From Methylobacterium gregans (GTDB lineage: Bacteria; Pseudomonadota; Alphaproteobacteria; Rhizobiales; Beijerinckiaceae): a stretch of DNA of 32,545 nucleotides. Position 1 is the first letter of the stretch. Every line of letters starts with the position of its first letter. The notes beneath the pieces were generated by a model. It ran no database searches and was not told where the DNA came from. It saw nothing but the letters and a program-made list of their open reading frames with translations. The position numbers were made by a program, and so were the translations under genes. Of the stretch, positions 1-8,467 are shown piece by piece. The stretch lies in contig NZ_BPQM01000082.1 in assembly GCF_022179245.1 (NCBI RefSeq), forward strand, positions 1 to 32,545, in the 5' to 3' direction.

Positions 1-21
1 CGCGTCCAGCGCGACTTCTAA
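1..21 (+). CDS. C-terminal end of an unidentified gene (partial)
   Basis: The first six codons read R-V-Q-R-D-F and are followed by a TAA stop. A strong plus-strand terminator lies about 70 bases further on, which supports a plus-strand gene ending here. Six residues are too few to name the product. Confidence 0.4.
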   Translation, partial: RVQRDF

Positions 22-91
22 GCCTCTTGGCCCCGCCGTGTGAGCGCCCCGGCGCCCACACGGCCTCCGAAAGCTTCCAACTCGACATCAG

Positions 92-115
92 CCCGACCGC
101 AAGGTCGGGTTTTTT
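92..115 (+). terminator. Rho-independent terminator
   Basis: A perfect 7-bp stem (CCCGACC / GGTCGGG) with the stable tetraloop GCAA is followed directly by six T. It fits the end of the plus-strand gene that stops at position 21. Confidence 0.85.
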
Positions 116-269
116 CGTTTCCAAGCTGAAGAACCGGCGCCCCGTACCGGAAAGCGGCCGGCTCATCCACGAACCGCATCGGGCGCGGGCGTCGCGGATG
201 CTCCGGGGATGCGGCTCAGGCCGGGTCCCGCCGAATATTCCCCGGCGGGCCCCGGCGTGCCGAAAAACC

Positions 270-575
270 TCAGTGACTGCTGCTGCCGTCACTGCTGCGC
301 TGCATGCAGCGCCAACCCGCGAGGCAGTTCGCCTCGTCGGTCGTCGGCACGTAGACCGGCTCGCTCGATTCGCCGTTGACGTTGAGGCAAGCGCTGCCGT
401 CGGCATGGACGATGTCGTAGGCGGTCTCGCTCGACGCCACGACGACGTCGCGTGCGCGCGCCACAGCCGTCTTCAGAGCCTGACAGGTGAGCCCGGGTGC
501 ATGGAGCCGCTCCTGTGCGGCGACCGGGCCGGCAAGGAGCGGGAGAAGGCAGGCGATGGAGACGAGGCGGCGCAT
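270..575 (-). CDS. Small secreted cysteine-containing protein
   Basis: This encodes a 101-aa protein. It starts with a clear Sec signal peptide (MRRLVSIACLLPLLAGPVAA, cleavage likely after AQA/QE), which is why the ATG at 573-575 is preferred over an upstream ATG that would place 14 polar residues ahead of it. The mature part is about 80 residues with four cysteines (in LTCQ, SACL, ANCL and WRCM), consistent with two disulfides in the periplasm. The C-terminus is Ser/His rich. I do not recognise the family. It stands alone on the minus strand, with the CDF transporter further upstream on the same strand. Confidence 0.6.
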   Translation of the reverse strand: MRRLVSIACLLPLLAGPVAAQERLHAPGLTCQALKTAVARARDVVVASSETAYDIVHADGSACLNVNGESSEPVYVPTTDEANCLAGWRCMQRSSDGSSSH

Positions 576-693
576 GGTCTGGTTTCTCTGACGGCGATCC
601 CGGCCGAGCCGGAGCATCCGGTATCAGCCACAGTTCAACCACGAATGGAAATCGCGCGCCCGTGACCACCCGTTCACCGCGGGCTCGGTCCAC

Positions 694-1581
694 TCAGATC
701 ACCGGCAGGCCGAAGCCCTTGGCCTCCTCGCCGGGCTCGACATGGATGGTGACGACGGCGCCGGGAATATCGGCCTCCAGGGCCGCTTCAAGCCGGTCGC
801 AGATCGCGTGCGCCTCGCGCACGCTCATCTCACCGGGCACGACGAGATGGAAATCGATGAAGGTCGCTTGCCCGGCCGAGCGGGTGCGCACGTCGTGCGC
901 CTCCAGGGCGCCCGCACCGTGGCGCGAGATCAGGGCGCGGATCTCCGTGACCATCTCGGGCGGCGCGGCGCGGTCCATCAGCCCGTCGATCGACTCGCGC
1001 ACCATGGTCCAGCCCGACCACAGGATGTTCAGCGCCACAAGGCCAGCCACGATGGGATCGAGGATGGGGTAGCCGGTGGCCAGCACCGCGCCGAGGCCCG
1101 CCAGCACGCCGATCGAGGTGACGACGTCCGCCAGCACGTGCCGCGCGTCGGCCACCAGGGCAGGGGAGCGCCACGCCCGCCCCCAGCGCAGCAGCGCGAC
1201 CGCCCAGACCCCGTTGATCACGGTCGCCACCGCGTTGACCGCGAGACCCAGCACCGGAGCGTCGAGAGGCTTCGGCTCCAGGATGCCGAAATAGGCCTCC
1301 CGCAGGATCAGCAGGGCCGCCACCGCGATCAGGATGCCCTCGATCACCGCGGAAAAGAACTCGGCCTTGTGGTGGCCGTAGGGGTGCTCGGCATCGGCCG
1401 GGCGCCCGGCCACGTGCAGCGCCGCGAAGGCGCCGCAGGCCGCCACCACGTTGATGATGCTCTCCAGCGCGTCCGACCAGAGCGCGAGGCTGCCGGTGAG
1501 CCACCAGGCCAGGAACTTCAGGCCGGTGACGGCGAGGCCGACGCCGGCGCTCGCGAGCGCGGCCTTCTGGGTGCGGTTCAT
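694..1581 (-). CDS. Cation diffusion facilitator (CDF) metal exporter
   Basis: A 295-aa inner-membrane divalent-cation/proton antiporter that exports metals such as Zn, Fe, Mn or Co. Hydrophobic segments typical of the six-helix CDF core fill residues 10-215. The soluble C-terminal domain (about 215-295) ends in a ferredoxin-like fold with TIHVEP. The site motif WSDALES (D37, S41) and HVLAD (H148, D152) are visible, as is the conserved HPYGHHKAEF loop (66-75). Compared by eye with the D-D-H-D transport site of E. coli YiiP, the second Asp is a Ser here, so zinc should not be assumed. The ATG at 1579-1581 fits the usual family N-terminus; the longer reading frame adds 19 unlikely residues. Monocistronic as far as can be seen. 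Confidence 0.9.
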   Translation of the reverse strand: MNRTQKAALASAGVGLAVTGLKFLAWWLTGSLALWSDALESIINVVAACGAFAALHVAGRPADAEHPYGHHKAEFFSAVIEGILIAVAALLILREAYFGILEPKPLDAPVLGLAVNAVATVINGVWAVALLRWGRAWRSPALVADARHVLADVVTSIGVLAGLGAVLATGYPILDPIVAGLVALNILWSGWTMVRESIDGLMDRAAPPEMVTEIRALISRHGAGALEAHDVRTRSAGQATFIDFHLVVPGEMSVREAHAICDRLEAALEADIPGAVVTIHVEPGEEAKGFGLPVI

Positions 1582-1658
1582 GCTGCGGGGTCCGGATGGG
1601 GTCCGGGGCGCATACGGGAGAGCGCGCCGCAAGGCCACGGCAAAGGTCTTAGCCGGGG

Positions 1659-2189
1659 CTATCGCGGCGCCTCATCCCGGTGTGGATGGCTCAGCACCGC
1701 CACGATGAAATCAGCCTTGGCGGCGCGGTAGGCGGCCATGGAGCGCCCGGCATGCGCGCGTTTCAGCGCGTTGTAGCGCTCGACCAGATCGGGCTCGGCC
1801 CGGAGACGGTCGCGGAAGCGCACAAACAGGTCGAACTCCGATCCGATCGCGACGAGTTGGATGCCGAGCGGCGGTTCTGCGGCCGCGTCGCAGAAGGCCG
1901 CGAAATCGGCTGTTCGGACAGACCCGGGATTGTCGGCGTAGCGCTGGGCCAGGATGGCCCGGCACGCGGCGAAGAGGTCAGAAGGAACCTGGACCGCGAT
2001 GTCGAGGTCGCCCTTTCCGAGACAGCCGGGCTCGGCGGTCGCCCCGACATGCTCGATCGCGGCCTCGGCGGGCAGGCAGGCGCCAAGTTCCGCGCGGACG
2101 CAGGCGAAGAGCCGCCAGGCGGCGCGCGCCGCGAGCGCGGGGTCGGCGAGGCGCAGGATCTCGGGCTCAGCTGTCGTCCCGGGCGACAT
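1659..2189 (-). CDS. GrpB family protein (UPF0157)
   Basis: A 176-aa protein of the GrpB family, which belongs to the nucleotidyltransferase superfamily and has no settled role. The family signature is visible as EHVGATAEPGCLGKGDLDIAV at about 45-65, which matches the usual H-I-G-S-T-A-V-P-G...K..-D-I pattern with Ala for Ser and with Gly-Asp inserted before the Asp. The C-terminal half contains the typical RFRDRLRAEPDLVERYNALK and YRAAKADFI segments. Its start overlaps the end of the next upstream small gene by 23 bases, so the two are probably translated from one mRNA. Confidence 0.8.
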   Translation of the reverse strand: MSPGTTAEPEILRLADPALAARAAWRLFACVRAELGACLPAEAAIEHVGATAEPGCLGKGDLDIAVQVPSDLFAACRAILAQRYADNPGSVRTADFAAFCDAAAEPPLGIQLVAIGSEFDLFVRFRDRLRAEPDLVERYNALKRAHAGRSMAAYRAAKADFIVAVLSHPHRDEAPR

Positions 2190-2430
2190 GCGCGCTCGCC
2201 GGATCCTGCGCCGCCGTCTCCGCCGGTTCGTTCCCGCGGGCTCTCTCGCGGGCGCGGCTGCGCTCGGCCTGGACCCGAGCCTGGGCGGCCTTGCGGAGGT
2301 AGCGCCGCCGCTGCCAGCCGAACCGGGCCTCCGCCGCCAACGCGTCGAGGCGGGCGGCCTCGCGCTCCCAGTAGCCGACGAGCTGGCCGTCGAGGGTGAT
2401 CCGGGTTCTGCGCCCGGAAGGCGTCACCAT
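2167..2430 (-). CDS. Small basic hypothetical protein (87 aa)
   Basis: An 87-aa Arg/Ala-rich soluble protein, probably a long amphipathic or coiled-coil helix (residues 15-65: GYWEREAARLDALAAEARF followed by many Arg). No signal peptide or membrane segment is present. I do not recognise a family. It has strong GC3 bias in this frame and overlaps the GrpB-family gene downstream by 23 bases, which supports co-translation. Another small minus-strand gene ends 11 bases upstream. Confidence 0.6.
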   Translation of the reverse strand: MVTPSGRRTRITLDGQLVGYWEREAARLDALAAEARFGWQRRRYLRKAAQARVQAERSRARERARGNEPAETAAQDPASAHVARDDS

Positions 2431-2441
2431 GGCTTACTCCC

Positions 2442-2705
2442 TCAATCCCTCGGAGCCGACGGCTCGGCGGTCTCGGTGACCACCAGGGTGTCCGGATCAT
2501 GGCGGAAACTGCCGGCCCCCGCCGCGGGCACCGGTAGGGCGGGCGTGCCGTAGGGCGCGCTCGGATGGGCCTGGGCGAACCTCGCCCGCGCCTCGCCAGC
2601 ATCGGCGGCCTTCAGCGCCAGGGAGGGCATTCCCGGCAGCGGCCAGCGCGGATCGCGCCGGATCGCGCGGGCGCAGCAAGAACCAGGGCATGGGCAGCCT
2701 CCCAT
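2442..2705 (-). CDS. Small hypothetical protein, start uncertain
   Basis: The C-terminal 62 residues (from [20 protein letters not shown] at 2630 on) have consistent high GC3 and look coding. The frame continues upstream with plausible codons ([10 protein letters not shown]) to an ATG at 2703-2705, giving 87 aa. An alternative short start is the ATG at 2628-2630 (62 aa). A competing frame over 2640-2690 begins [13 protein letters not shown], so a frameshift near the 5' end cannot be excluded. No known domain, signal or membrane segment was recognised. It is probably the first gene of a three-gene minus-strand cluster ending in the GrpB-family gene. Confidence 0.45.
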   Translation of the reverse strand: MGGCPCPGSCCARAIRRDPRWPLPGMPSLALKAADAGEARARFAQAHPSAPYGTPALPVPAAGAGSFRHDPDTLVVTETAEPSAPRD

Positions 2706-2823
2706 TCTCCGTCCCCAGCCGGGCGCGGCGGGGCCTCGGCGGAAACCGGGCCACGCCGCGCCGGTTCCGCTGCGCGGTTCGGGGAAATTGATTCGCGCGC
2801 GCATTCCGTGCAGGTGGCGCCCG

Positions 2824-3918
2824 ATGCGTGTGGACCTGTTCGATTTCGACCTGCCCGAAGCGAGCATCGCGCTGCGCCCCGCGGAGCCGCGCGGCTCGGC
2901 GCGCCTGCTCGTGGTGGATCCGGCGACCGGCCTCGCCGACCGTCGGGTCGCCGACCTGCCGGGTCTCCTGCGCCCGGGCGACGCCCTCGTCTTCAACGAC
3001 ACACGGGTGATCCCGGCCCGCCTGCACGGGACGCGCCTGCGCCCCGGCGCCCCGGGCCAGCGCATGGAGGCGATGCTCCACCTGCGCGAGGCGCCGGACC
3101 GCTGGCGCGCCTTCGCGCGCCCCGCCAAGCGCCTCGCGGTCGGCGACCGGGTGCGCTTCGGCGCGGGGACGGACGCGGCCTGCGATCTCGCCGAGCTCGA
3201 CGCCACCGTGGCGGCCAAGGGCGAGGGCGGCGAGATCGTGCTGCACTTCGACCTCGCGGGTCCGCACCTCGACGAGCGGATCGCCGCGCTCGGGATCCTG
3301 CCGCTGCCCCCCTACATCGCGGGCAAGCGCCCGGTCGATGCCCGGGACGCGGCCGATTACCAGACAGTCTATGCCCGTGAGCCCGGCGCGGTCGCGGCCC
3401 CGACCGCGGGCCTGCACGTCACGCAAGACCTGCTCGCGGCCCTGGACGCCGCCGGTCTCGAACGCCGCCACGTCACGCTGCATGTCGGTGCCGGCACCTT
3501 CCTGCCGGTCAAGGCGGAGGACACCGCTGAGCACCGCATGCACGCGGAGATCGGCCATCTCGACGCCGCCACGGCCGGCGCGCTCAACGCGGTCCGCGCG
3601 CGGGGCGGCCGGGTCGTCGCGGTCGGCACCACGGCGCTGCGCCTCCTGGAGAGCGCGGCCGACGCGGCCGGGCGCCTGCACCCCTTCGCCGGGTCGACCG
3701 AGATCTTCATCACCCCGGGCTACCGCTTCCGCGCGGTCGACGCCCTGATGACGAACTTCCACCTGCCGCGCTCGACCCTGTTCATGCTGGTCTCGGCCTT
3801 CTCGGGCCTCGACACCATGCGGGCGGCCTACAGTCACGCGATCGCGTCGGGCTACCGCTTCTACTCCTACGGCGATGCCAGCCTGCTCTTCCCGGCGGCC
3901 CGCACGGACACCCCATGA
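2824..3918 (+). CDS. queA: S-adenosylmethionine:tRNA ribosyltransferase-isomerase QueA
   Basis: QueA transfers and isomerises the ribosyl group of S-adenosylmethionine onto the preQ1 base in tRNA to give epoxyqueuosine, in the cytoplasm. The 364-aa product shows the family blocks: [20 protein letters not shown] at the N-terminus, [17 protein letters not shown] near 55-71, the long central signature [20 protein letters not shown] near 178-197, and [18 protein letters not shown] and EHRMHAE segments. The C-terminus has [21 protein letters not shown]. The ATG at 2824 gives the usual family start; an upstream ATG adds 12 unrelated residues. It overlaps tgt by four bases (ATGA), so the two are translationally coupled. 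Confidence 0.96.
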   Translation: MRVDLFDFDLPEASIALRPAEPRGSARLLVVDPATGLADRRVADLPGLLRPGDALVFNDTRVIPARLHGTRLRPGAPGQRMEAMLHLREAPDRWRAFARPAKRLAVGDRVRFGAGTDAACDLAELDATVAAKGEGGEIVLHFDLAGPHLDERIAALGILPLPPYIAGKRPVDARDAADYQTVYAREPGAVAAPTAGLHVTQDLLAALDAAGLERRHVTLHVGAGTFLPVKAEDTAEHRMHAEIGHLDAATAGALNAVRARGGRVVAVGTTALRLLESAADAAGRLHPFAGSTEIFITPGYRFRAVDALMTNFHLPRSTLFMLVSAFSGLDTMRAAYSHAIASGYRFYSYGDASLLFPAARTDTP

Positions 3919-5069
3919 CCGACCATCACCCCACGCCCGATTTCCGCTTCCGCGTCGACGCGACCGACGGGCAGGCCCGCACGGGCGCGATCACGATGCC
4001 GCGGGGCGTCGTCCGCACGCCGGCCTTCATGCCGGTCGGCACCGCCGCGACCGTGAAGGCGATGTACGCGGATCAGGTGCGCGAGCTGGGCGCCGACATC
4101 GTGCTCGGCAACACCTACCACCTGATGCTGCGCCCCGGGGCCGAGCGGATGGCCCGGCTCGGCGGCCTGCACCATTTCATGCGCTGGGACGGGCCGATCC
4201 TCACCGATTCCGGCGGCTTCCAGGTCATGTCGCTCTCCGCCCTCCGGAAGCTCGACGCGGACGGCGTCACCTTCCGGTCGCATATCGACGGCACGGCCCA
4301 CCGCATGAGCCCGGAGCGCTCCATCGAGATCCAGGGGCTGCTCGGCTCCGACATCCAGATGCAGCTCGACGAGTGCGTGCGGCTGCCCGCTCCCCCGGAG
4401 GCCATCGAGAAGGCGATGCGCCTGTCGCTGCGCTGGGCCGAGCGCTGCCGCACCGCCTTCGGCGAGCAGCCCGGCAAGGCGATGTTCGGCATCGTGCAGG
4501 GCGGCGACGTGCCGGACCTGCGCGTCGCGAGCGCCCGGGCGCTGGTCGATCTCGACCTCAAGGGCTACGCCATCGGCGGCCTCGCGGTCGGCGAGCCGCA
4601 GGCGGTGATGCTCGCCATGATCGAGACGGTGGAGCCGCACCTGCCGGCACACAAGCCGCGCTACCTCATGGGCGTCGGCACGCCGGACGACCTCCTGCGC
4701 TCGGTCGAGCGCGGCGTCGACATGTTCGACTGCGTGATGCCGACCCGTGCGGGGCGCCACGGCCTCGCCTACACGCGCCACGGACGGATCAACCTGCGCA
4801 ACGCCCGCCACGCCGAGGACACCCGGCCCCTCGACGAGGCCTCCGCCTGCCCGGCGGCGCGCGATTATTCCCGCGCCTACCTCCACCACCTCGTCCGCTC
4901 GGACGAGATCCTGGGGATGATGCTGCTGACCTGGAACAATCTCGCCTACTACCAGGATCTGATGGCGGGCATGCGGGCGGCGATCCGGGAAGGCCGGTTC
5001 CTGACCTTCGCCGCGGAGACCCGCGCCGGATGGGAGCGGGCGGAGGCTGCGGCCAAGTCCGGAGCCTGA
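3915..5069 (+). CDS. tgt: Queuine/preQ1 tRNA-ribosyltransferase Tgt, zinc site apparently lost
   Basis: Tgt exchanges guanine-34 of GUN-anticodon tRNAs for preQ1, the step before QueA. The 384-aa product has the (beta/alpha)8 family motifs: general acid/base D98 in [18 protein letters not shown] at 192-197, IGGLAVGE, and nucleophile D272 in [15 protein letters not shown]. The usual C-terminal zinc site is Cys-X-Cys-X2-Cys plus a His 26 residues later. Here the aligned residues are S310, C312, A315 and N341 (TWNNLAYYQ), so three of four ligands are missing while the surrounding sequence ([11 protein letters not shown]) is well conserved. The catalytic residues are intact, so the enzyme is probably active. 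It is coupled to queA by the ATGA overlap. Confidence 0.95.
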   Translation: MTDHHPTPDFRFRVDATDGQARTGAITMPRGVVRTPAFMPVGTAATVKAMYADQVRELGADIVLGNTYHLMLRPGAERMARLGGLHHFMRWDGPILTDSGGFQVMSLSALRKLDADGVTFRSHIDGTAHRMSPERSIEIQGLLGSDIQMQLDECVRLPAPPEAIEKAMRLSLRWAERCRTAFGEQPGKAMFGIVQGGDVPDLRVASARALVDLDLKGYAIGGLAVGEPQAVMLAMIETVEPHLPAHKPRYLMGVGTPDDLLRSVERGVDMFDCVMPTRAGRHGLAYTRHGRINLRNARHAEDTRPLDEASACPAARDYSRAYLHHLVRSDEILGMMLLTWNNLAYYQDLMAGMRAAIREGRFLTFAAETRAGWERAEAAAKSGA

Positions 5070-5145
5070 GGCGGGCGACCGGCCCTGCAGGGCTCCGCCC
5101 AGCACCCGCGAAAGACCTCACGCCTTTCGAAACCGTGACATGACC

Positions 5146-6216
5146 TCAGGGGTGGGCGAGCACACGGTAGAAGCCGTCGGGCGCGTCGGTGCCCGTCTCG
5201 GCCGCGCGCTTCAACCCCGCCACGATCCTATCCGCCACCGGCAGGCGGTAGTGCAGGGCGTCCCAGTAGTTCGCGTCCTGCGTGGTGACAGGGGAGGGGA
5301 TGCGAAAGTCGACGACCAGCGCCCCGCGCGCCCGGCCGATCTCGGCCACCCGGGCCTTGCAGGCCGTCTCGCGCCGGCCGGCCGGCGTGCCGGGCCGCCC
5401 CTGCGCCGCCTCATGGACTGGCATGAAGGCGATGACCCGCCGCGTCTCGGGTGGAAGCTCCGCGAGCAGCGCGTCGAGCTGGTCGAGCGCCGGCATCCCG
5501 CCCTCCGCCGGGTCTTCGGCGGCCGGCGACGCCGCGTCCGGATCGACGGCGGTGCCCGCTCGGATATGGGTTTGGGCACGGGCGAGATCGTAGGCCGCTT
5601 CCGGCGGTGTGAAGACCGCGTAGCCGTCCCCCCGGATGCGGGCGGGCGCGAGGTGCAGGGCGTGCAGCGCCACGCGCCCCGCCACCGTCAGTCCCTGCCA
5701 GCTTGCCTGATGGAGGATGCCGAGGGGCGTGCCGGGTGCGTAGAGCCAGTCCGGGAACGGGTGCTGGGTGCGGTCCGGCGGCGCGGCCGCGCACCACGTG
5801 GCGTCGAGGCCGAACAAGATCGCGCGGGGCCGCACCGCATTGAGGAACAGTCCGGCGAGGCGCCGCTGCTCGTCGGGGGTCGCCGCATTCACCGCGAGGT
5901 TGGCGAAGCGCCCGCCGAAGGCCGCCTCCAGCGCCTCCGGGTCGAGCAGGCGCGCGGTCGAGGTGCCGAACAGGGCGCCGTCGAAGGCGCCGCTACGCGC
6001 GATCTGCGGGTACATGAAGCGCTGGTTGCGATCCATGATCGGACCGGGCGCCCGTCCCGGCGCCGCCCGAAGTCCGAAGGGATCCAGGATCGCCACGAAA
6101 GTCACGGCAGAGAAGCCGAGGGCCAGCGCCGTCCCGCAGAAGGCCGCAGCGAAGCCGCGCCACGCATGAGCGGGTTCGGTACGGAGAGGATGGGGGTCCG
6201 GGGCTGCGCGGCTCAT
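5146..6216 (-). CDS. Membrane-anchored SGNH/GDSL-like protein
   Basis: A 356-aa protein with one N-terminal transmembrane segment (about 22-46, GFAAAFCGTALALGFSAVTF) and a large, probably periplasmic domain. FGTSTARLLDP (about 83-93) resembles the nucleophile block of SGNH hydrolases with Ser/Thr after Gly, and NYWDALHYR near 323-331 resembles their C-terminal Asp-x-x-His block. Such proteins often modify or handle acyl groups on exported polysaccharides, but no acyltransferase partner is adjacent, so the role is an inference. It is convergent with tgt and stands alone. It could also be an inactive SGNH-fold protein. Confidence 0.6.
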   Translation of the reverse strand: MSRAAPDPHPLRTEPAHAWRGFAAAFCGTALALGFSAVTFVAILDPFGLRAAPGRAPGPIMDRNQRFMYPQIARSGAFDGALFGTSTARLLDPEALEAAFGGRFANLAVNAATPDEQRRLAGLFLNAVRPRAILFGLDATWCAAAPPDRTQHPFPDWLYAPGTPLGILHQASWQGLTVAGRVALHALHLAPARIRGDGYAVFTPPEAAYDLARAQTHIRAGTAVDPDAASPAAEDPAEGGMPALDQLDALLAELPPETRRVIAFMPVHEAAQGRPGTPAGRRETACKARVAEIGRARGALVVDFRIPSPVTTQDANYWDALHYRLPVADRIVAGLKRAAETGTDAPDGFYRVLAHP

Positions 6217-6283
6217 CGCACCGCCGCTGTCATCGAACCGTGGCGGCGCTGGGGCAAACAGCCCGGCCGACCCGCCTTCCCGG

Positions 6284-6312
6284 TTGACCCGCCCAGACCG
6301 CTCCCCTATTGC
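6284..6312 (+). promoter_or_regulatory. Putative sigma-70 promoter of tRNA-Lys
   Basis: TTGACC at 6284-6289 and TATTGC at 6307-6312 are separated by 17 bases and lie about 40 bases before the tRNA. The match is good for such GC-rich DNA, but no experimental start is known. Confidence 0.5.
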
Positions 6313-6353
6313 GGGCCACGCTTCATCCCCGCGACAGGCGGTGAGACGAATGC

Positions 6354-6429
6354 GAGCGCGTAGCTCAGCTGGTAGAGCAACGGACTTTTAATCTGTAGGT
6401 CCTGGGTTCGAGCCCCAGCGCGCTCACCA
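6354..6429 (+). tRNA. tRNA-Lys (anticodon UUU)
   Basis: A 76-base tRNA with CCA encoded. The acceptor stem GAGCGCG (6354-6360) pairs with CGCGCTC (6419-6425). The discriminator is A6426, followed by CCA. The D-arm (GCTC...GAGC), the anticodon stem ACGGA/TCTGT with loop CTTTTAA (anticodon TTT at 6387-6389) and the T-arm CTGGG-TTCGAGC-CCCAG are all intact. It reads AAA/AAG lysine codons. Its 3' end seems to be the integration site of the adjacent decayed island. Confidence 0.97.
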
Positions 6430-6886
6430 ATTTCCTCCATGCCCTCGGTGGTGGCAAGCCGTTCTCCGGGAACGGTCTTCGGATCACGCGCGATGCTCGC
6501 TTGCTTCGCGGCCTGCCTGCGGCGTCTGCGTGATCTGGCGCTCCTGTGCCCGTCTTTGTGCAGCATGCTCGACCTCGTCGTGAAGGCTGTCCGCGCGCAG
6601 ATGGCCGTAGACCACCTTCGGAGCGATGCTGCATCGCGCCGCGGCAGTACATCGGCATAGAGACATCAAAGCTGGATGTTTACTTTACAATGAGTCGTAA
6701 AAATCATAACCTTCCATCACTACACTCAAGTAAGAATGAATATTCCAAATAAGCCCGAAAAAGATATCCTATTCCTGGATCAAGTATTATATTCATTCGT
6801 TCACATTCCCTTCAGTGGACGCCGCGCGCCATCCGTGCTGAAAATCGGGCAGGTTTGGCGCCGCCATCCGGCAGAAAGTTCAGTCT
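6430..6886. other. Gap between tRNA-Lys and lemA, partly AT-rich
   Basis: The left part (to about 6660) holds a minus-strand recombinase remnant. From about 6665 to 6805 the base composition becomes strikingly AT-rich, unlike the rest of the window, with short inverted repeats (for example GAATATTC). It probably contains the lemA promoter, but no convincing -35/-10 pair was found. No intact gene is seen. Confidence 0.5.
6484..6669 (-). pseudogene. C-terminal remnant of a tyrosine recombinase (integrase)
   Basis: The minus-strand frame contains RCSIAPKVVYGHLRADSL followed by HDEVEHAAQRRA. This resembles the end of tyrosine recombinases, where a G-H-x-S-I-x-T-T-x-x-Y block carrying the nucleophile Tyr is followed by a H-L-x-x-D-x-L-x-x-x-V-E helix; here the Tyr codon is at 6607-6609. 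The rest of the enzyme, including the Arg and first His catalytic residues, is absent because the frame runs into AT-rich DNA. It sits 55 bases from the 3' end of tRNA-Lys, the usual place for such an integrase. The match is short and by eye, so confidence is moderate. Confidence 0.5.
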
Positions 6887-7444
6887 ATGAAATGGGTTCT
6901 CGCGATCGCAGTCATCGCCGTGCTGGCTTGGCTCGTCTTCACCTACAACGGGCTCGTCGCCTTGCGTCAGCGCACCGCACAGGCTTTCGGCGACATCGAT
7001 GTGCAGCTCCGGCAGCGCCACGACCTCATCCCGAACCTCGTCGAAGCCGTCCGGGGCTACGCCGCGCATGAGCGGCAGACCCTCGAGGCCGTGGTCGCAG
7101 CGCGCAACGCGGCGATGGCGGCGCGCGACCCCGGCGAGACGATCCGGCGCGAGGATGCGCTCCAGGCGTCCCTCGGCCGCCTCATCGGCCTGAGCGAGGC
7201 CTATCCCGACCTCAAGGCCAGCACCACCTTCCAGGCACTCCAGGGCGAGCTGGCCGCGCTGGAGGACAAGCTGGCCGCGGCCCGACGCTTCTTCAACAAC
7301 GCGGTGGCCGAGTACAATGCCGCGACCGCGGCGGTCCCGGCCGTGTTCTTCGCAGCGGCCCTCGGCCTCAGGCCCCAGCCCTTCTTCGACCTCGGCGCGG
7401 AGACACGAACGGCGCTCGAGACCCCACCGACCGTCAGGTTCTGA
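6887..7444 (+). CDS. lemA: LemA family membrane protein
   Basis: A 185-aa LemA-family protein: one N-terminal transmembrane helix (about 3-20) followed by an all-helical domain. The family signature FGDIDVQLRQRHDLIPNLVE at about 35-54 is clear, as is FNNAVAEYNAATAAVPAVFF near 137-156. LemA proteins lie in the cytoplasmic membrane and are often encoded beside membrane metalloproteases. Here the M48 protease gene follows by 17 bases, so the two probably form an operon and act together. The biochemical role of the family is not settled. It lies within the suspected decayed island but has host-like codon use. Confidence 0.92.
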   Translation: MKWVLAIAVIAVLAWLVFTYNGLVALRQRTAQAFGDIDVQLRQRHDLIPNLVEAVRGYAAHERQTLEAVVAARNAAMAARDPGETIRREDALQASLGRLIGLSEAYPDLKASTTFQALQGELAALEDKLAAARRFFNNAVAEYNAATAAVPAVFFAAALGLRPQPFFDLGAETRTALETPPTVRF

Positions 7445-7461
7445 CGCGCCTCGTTCGTGTC

Positions 7462-8463
7462 ATGCTGCCCGCCTACGGCCTCTACACCCACATCCGCCGC
7501 AACGAGTTGCGCGCCCGCGCCCTCGTCATCGGCCTCTTCGCTCTCAACCTCGTGCTGGCCTATGCCGCCGCGCTCGTGATCCGCTCGGCGGGCACCGGCC
7601 TGCCCTTCGGCGCGGCGCCGAGCCTCGAGGCCTACCTGCGCGCCGCCCTGCACGACCTCCTGTGGCTGGGCCCGCTCGTGATCGCAGGTACGCTCCTCTG
7701 GCTCTTCGTCGCCTTCCGCACGCATCAGGCGATGATCGCGGGCGTCGTCGGCGCGCGCGCGGTCTCGGTGTTCGAGGCGCCGGACCTCCATCGCCAGCTC
7801 GAGGCGCTTTGCATCTCTCGCGGCATCGCCGTGCCGGCCCTGCAGATCGCGGACGATCCGGCTCTGAACGCCTATGCGACCGGCCTCAATCCCCAGCAAT
7901 ACGCGATCACCGTGACCTCGGGGCTGATGGCGGCACTGGAGCCGCGCGAGATGCAAGCGGTGCTGGCGCACGAGTTGACCCACATCCGCAACGACGACGT
8001 GCGCACGATGATGATCGCTGTGGCGATCGCAGGCATCCTCGCCTTCGCGGCCGACCACGCCTTCCGCTCCGCGTTGATGCGCGACCTCCCTGACGACCGC
8101 GGCGGACGCGGCCGGGCCGGCGCCCTGCCCGCGCAACTCATCGGCGTCGCGCTCGTCGTCGTCGCGTGGCTGCTCTCGCAGGCAATCCGCTTCGCCCTGT
8201 CCCGCACCCGGGAGTACGTGGCCGACGCGGGGGCGGTGGAGTTGACCAAGGACCCCGACGCCCTGATCTCGGCCCTCCTCAAGATTTCCGGCCGCGGCGA
8301 CCTCGCTCGCGCGCCGTCCGGCCTGATGGAGCTCTGCGTCGATAACCCGCGCACGGGCTTCCTCGACCTTCTCGCGACGCATCCCCCGATCGAGGACCGG
8401 ATCGACGCGATCGTGCGCTACGGGGGCGGGCGGCTTCCCTATCCCGCGCCCTGGCCGGCCTGA
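7462..8463 (+). CDS. M48 family membrane zinc metalloprotease (HtpX-like)
   Basis: A 333-aa membrane protease. Two transmembrane segments lie before the catalytic part (about 20-42 and 66-85) and two after it (about 185-200 and 224-245). The zinc motif HELTH is at 170-174, and the third ligand is probably E251 in REYVADAGAV, as in HtpX/Ste24-type enzymes. Such enzymes degrade misfolded membrane proteins. The C-terminal segment LLATHPPIEDRIDAIVRYGG is typical of HtpX. It is co-transcribed with lemA and ends four bases from the convergent Inh-type inhibitor gene, which is a suggestive neighbour for a protease. Confidence 0.92.
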   Translation: MLPAYGLYTHIRRNELRARALVIGLFALNLVLAYAAALVIRSAGTGLPFGAAPSLEAYLRAALHDLLWLGPLVIAGTLLWLFVAFRTHQAMIAGVVGARAVSVFEAPDLHRQLEALCISRGIAVPALQIADDPALNAYATGLNPQQYAITVTSGLMAALEPREMQAVLAHELTHIRNDDVRTMMIAVAIAGILAFAADHAFRSALMRDLPDDRGGRGRAGALPAQLIGVALVVVAWLLSQAIRFALSRTREYVADAGAVELTKDPDALISALLKISGRGDLARAPSGLMELCVDNPRTGFLDLLATHPPIEDRIDAIVRYGGGRLPYPAPWPA

Positions 8464-8467
8464 GCCG

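Noticed and set aside
2497..3837. Long minus-strand frame opposite queA
   Set aside because: Low-complexity Arg/Ala/Gly translation with no motifs; queA on the plus strand is certain.
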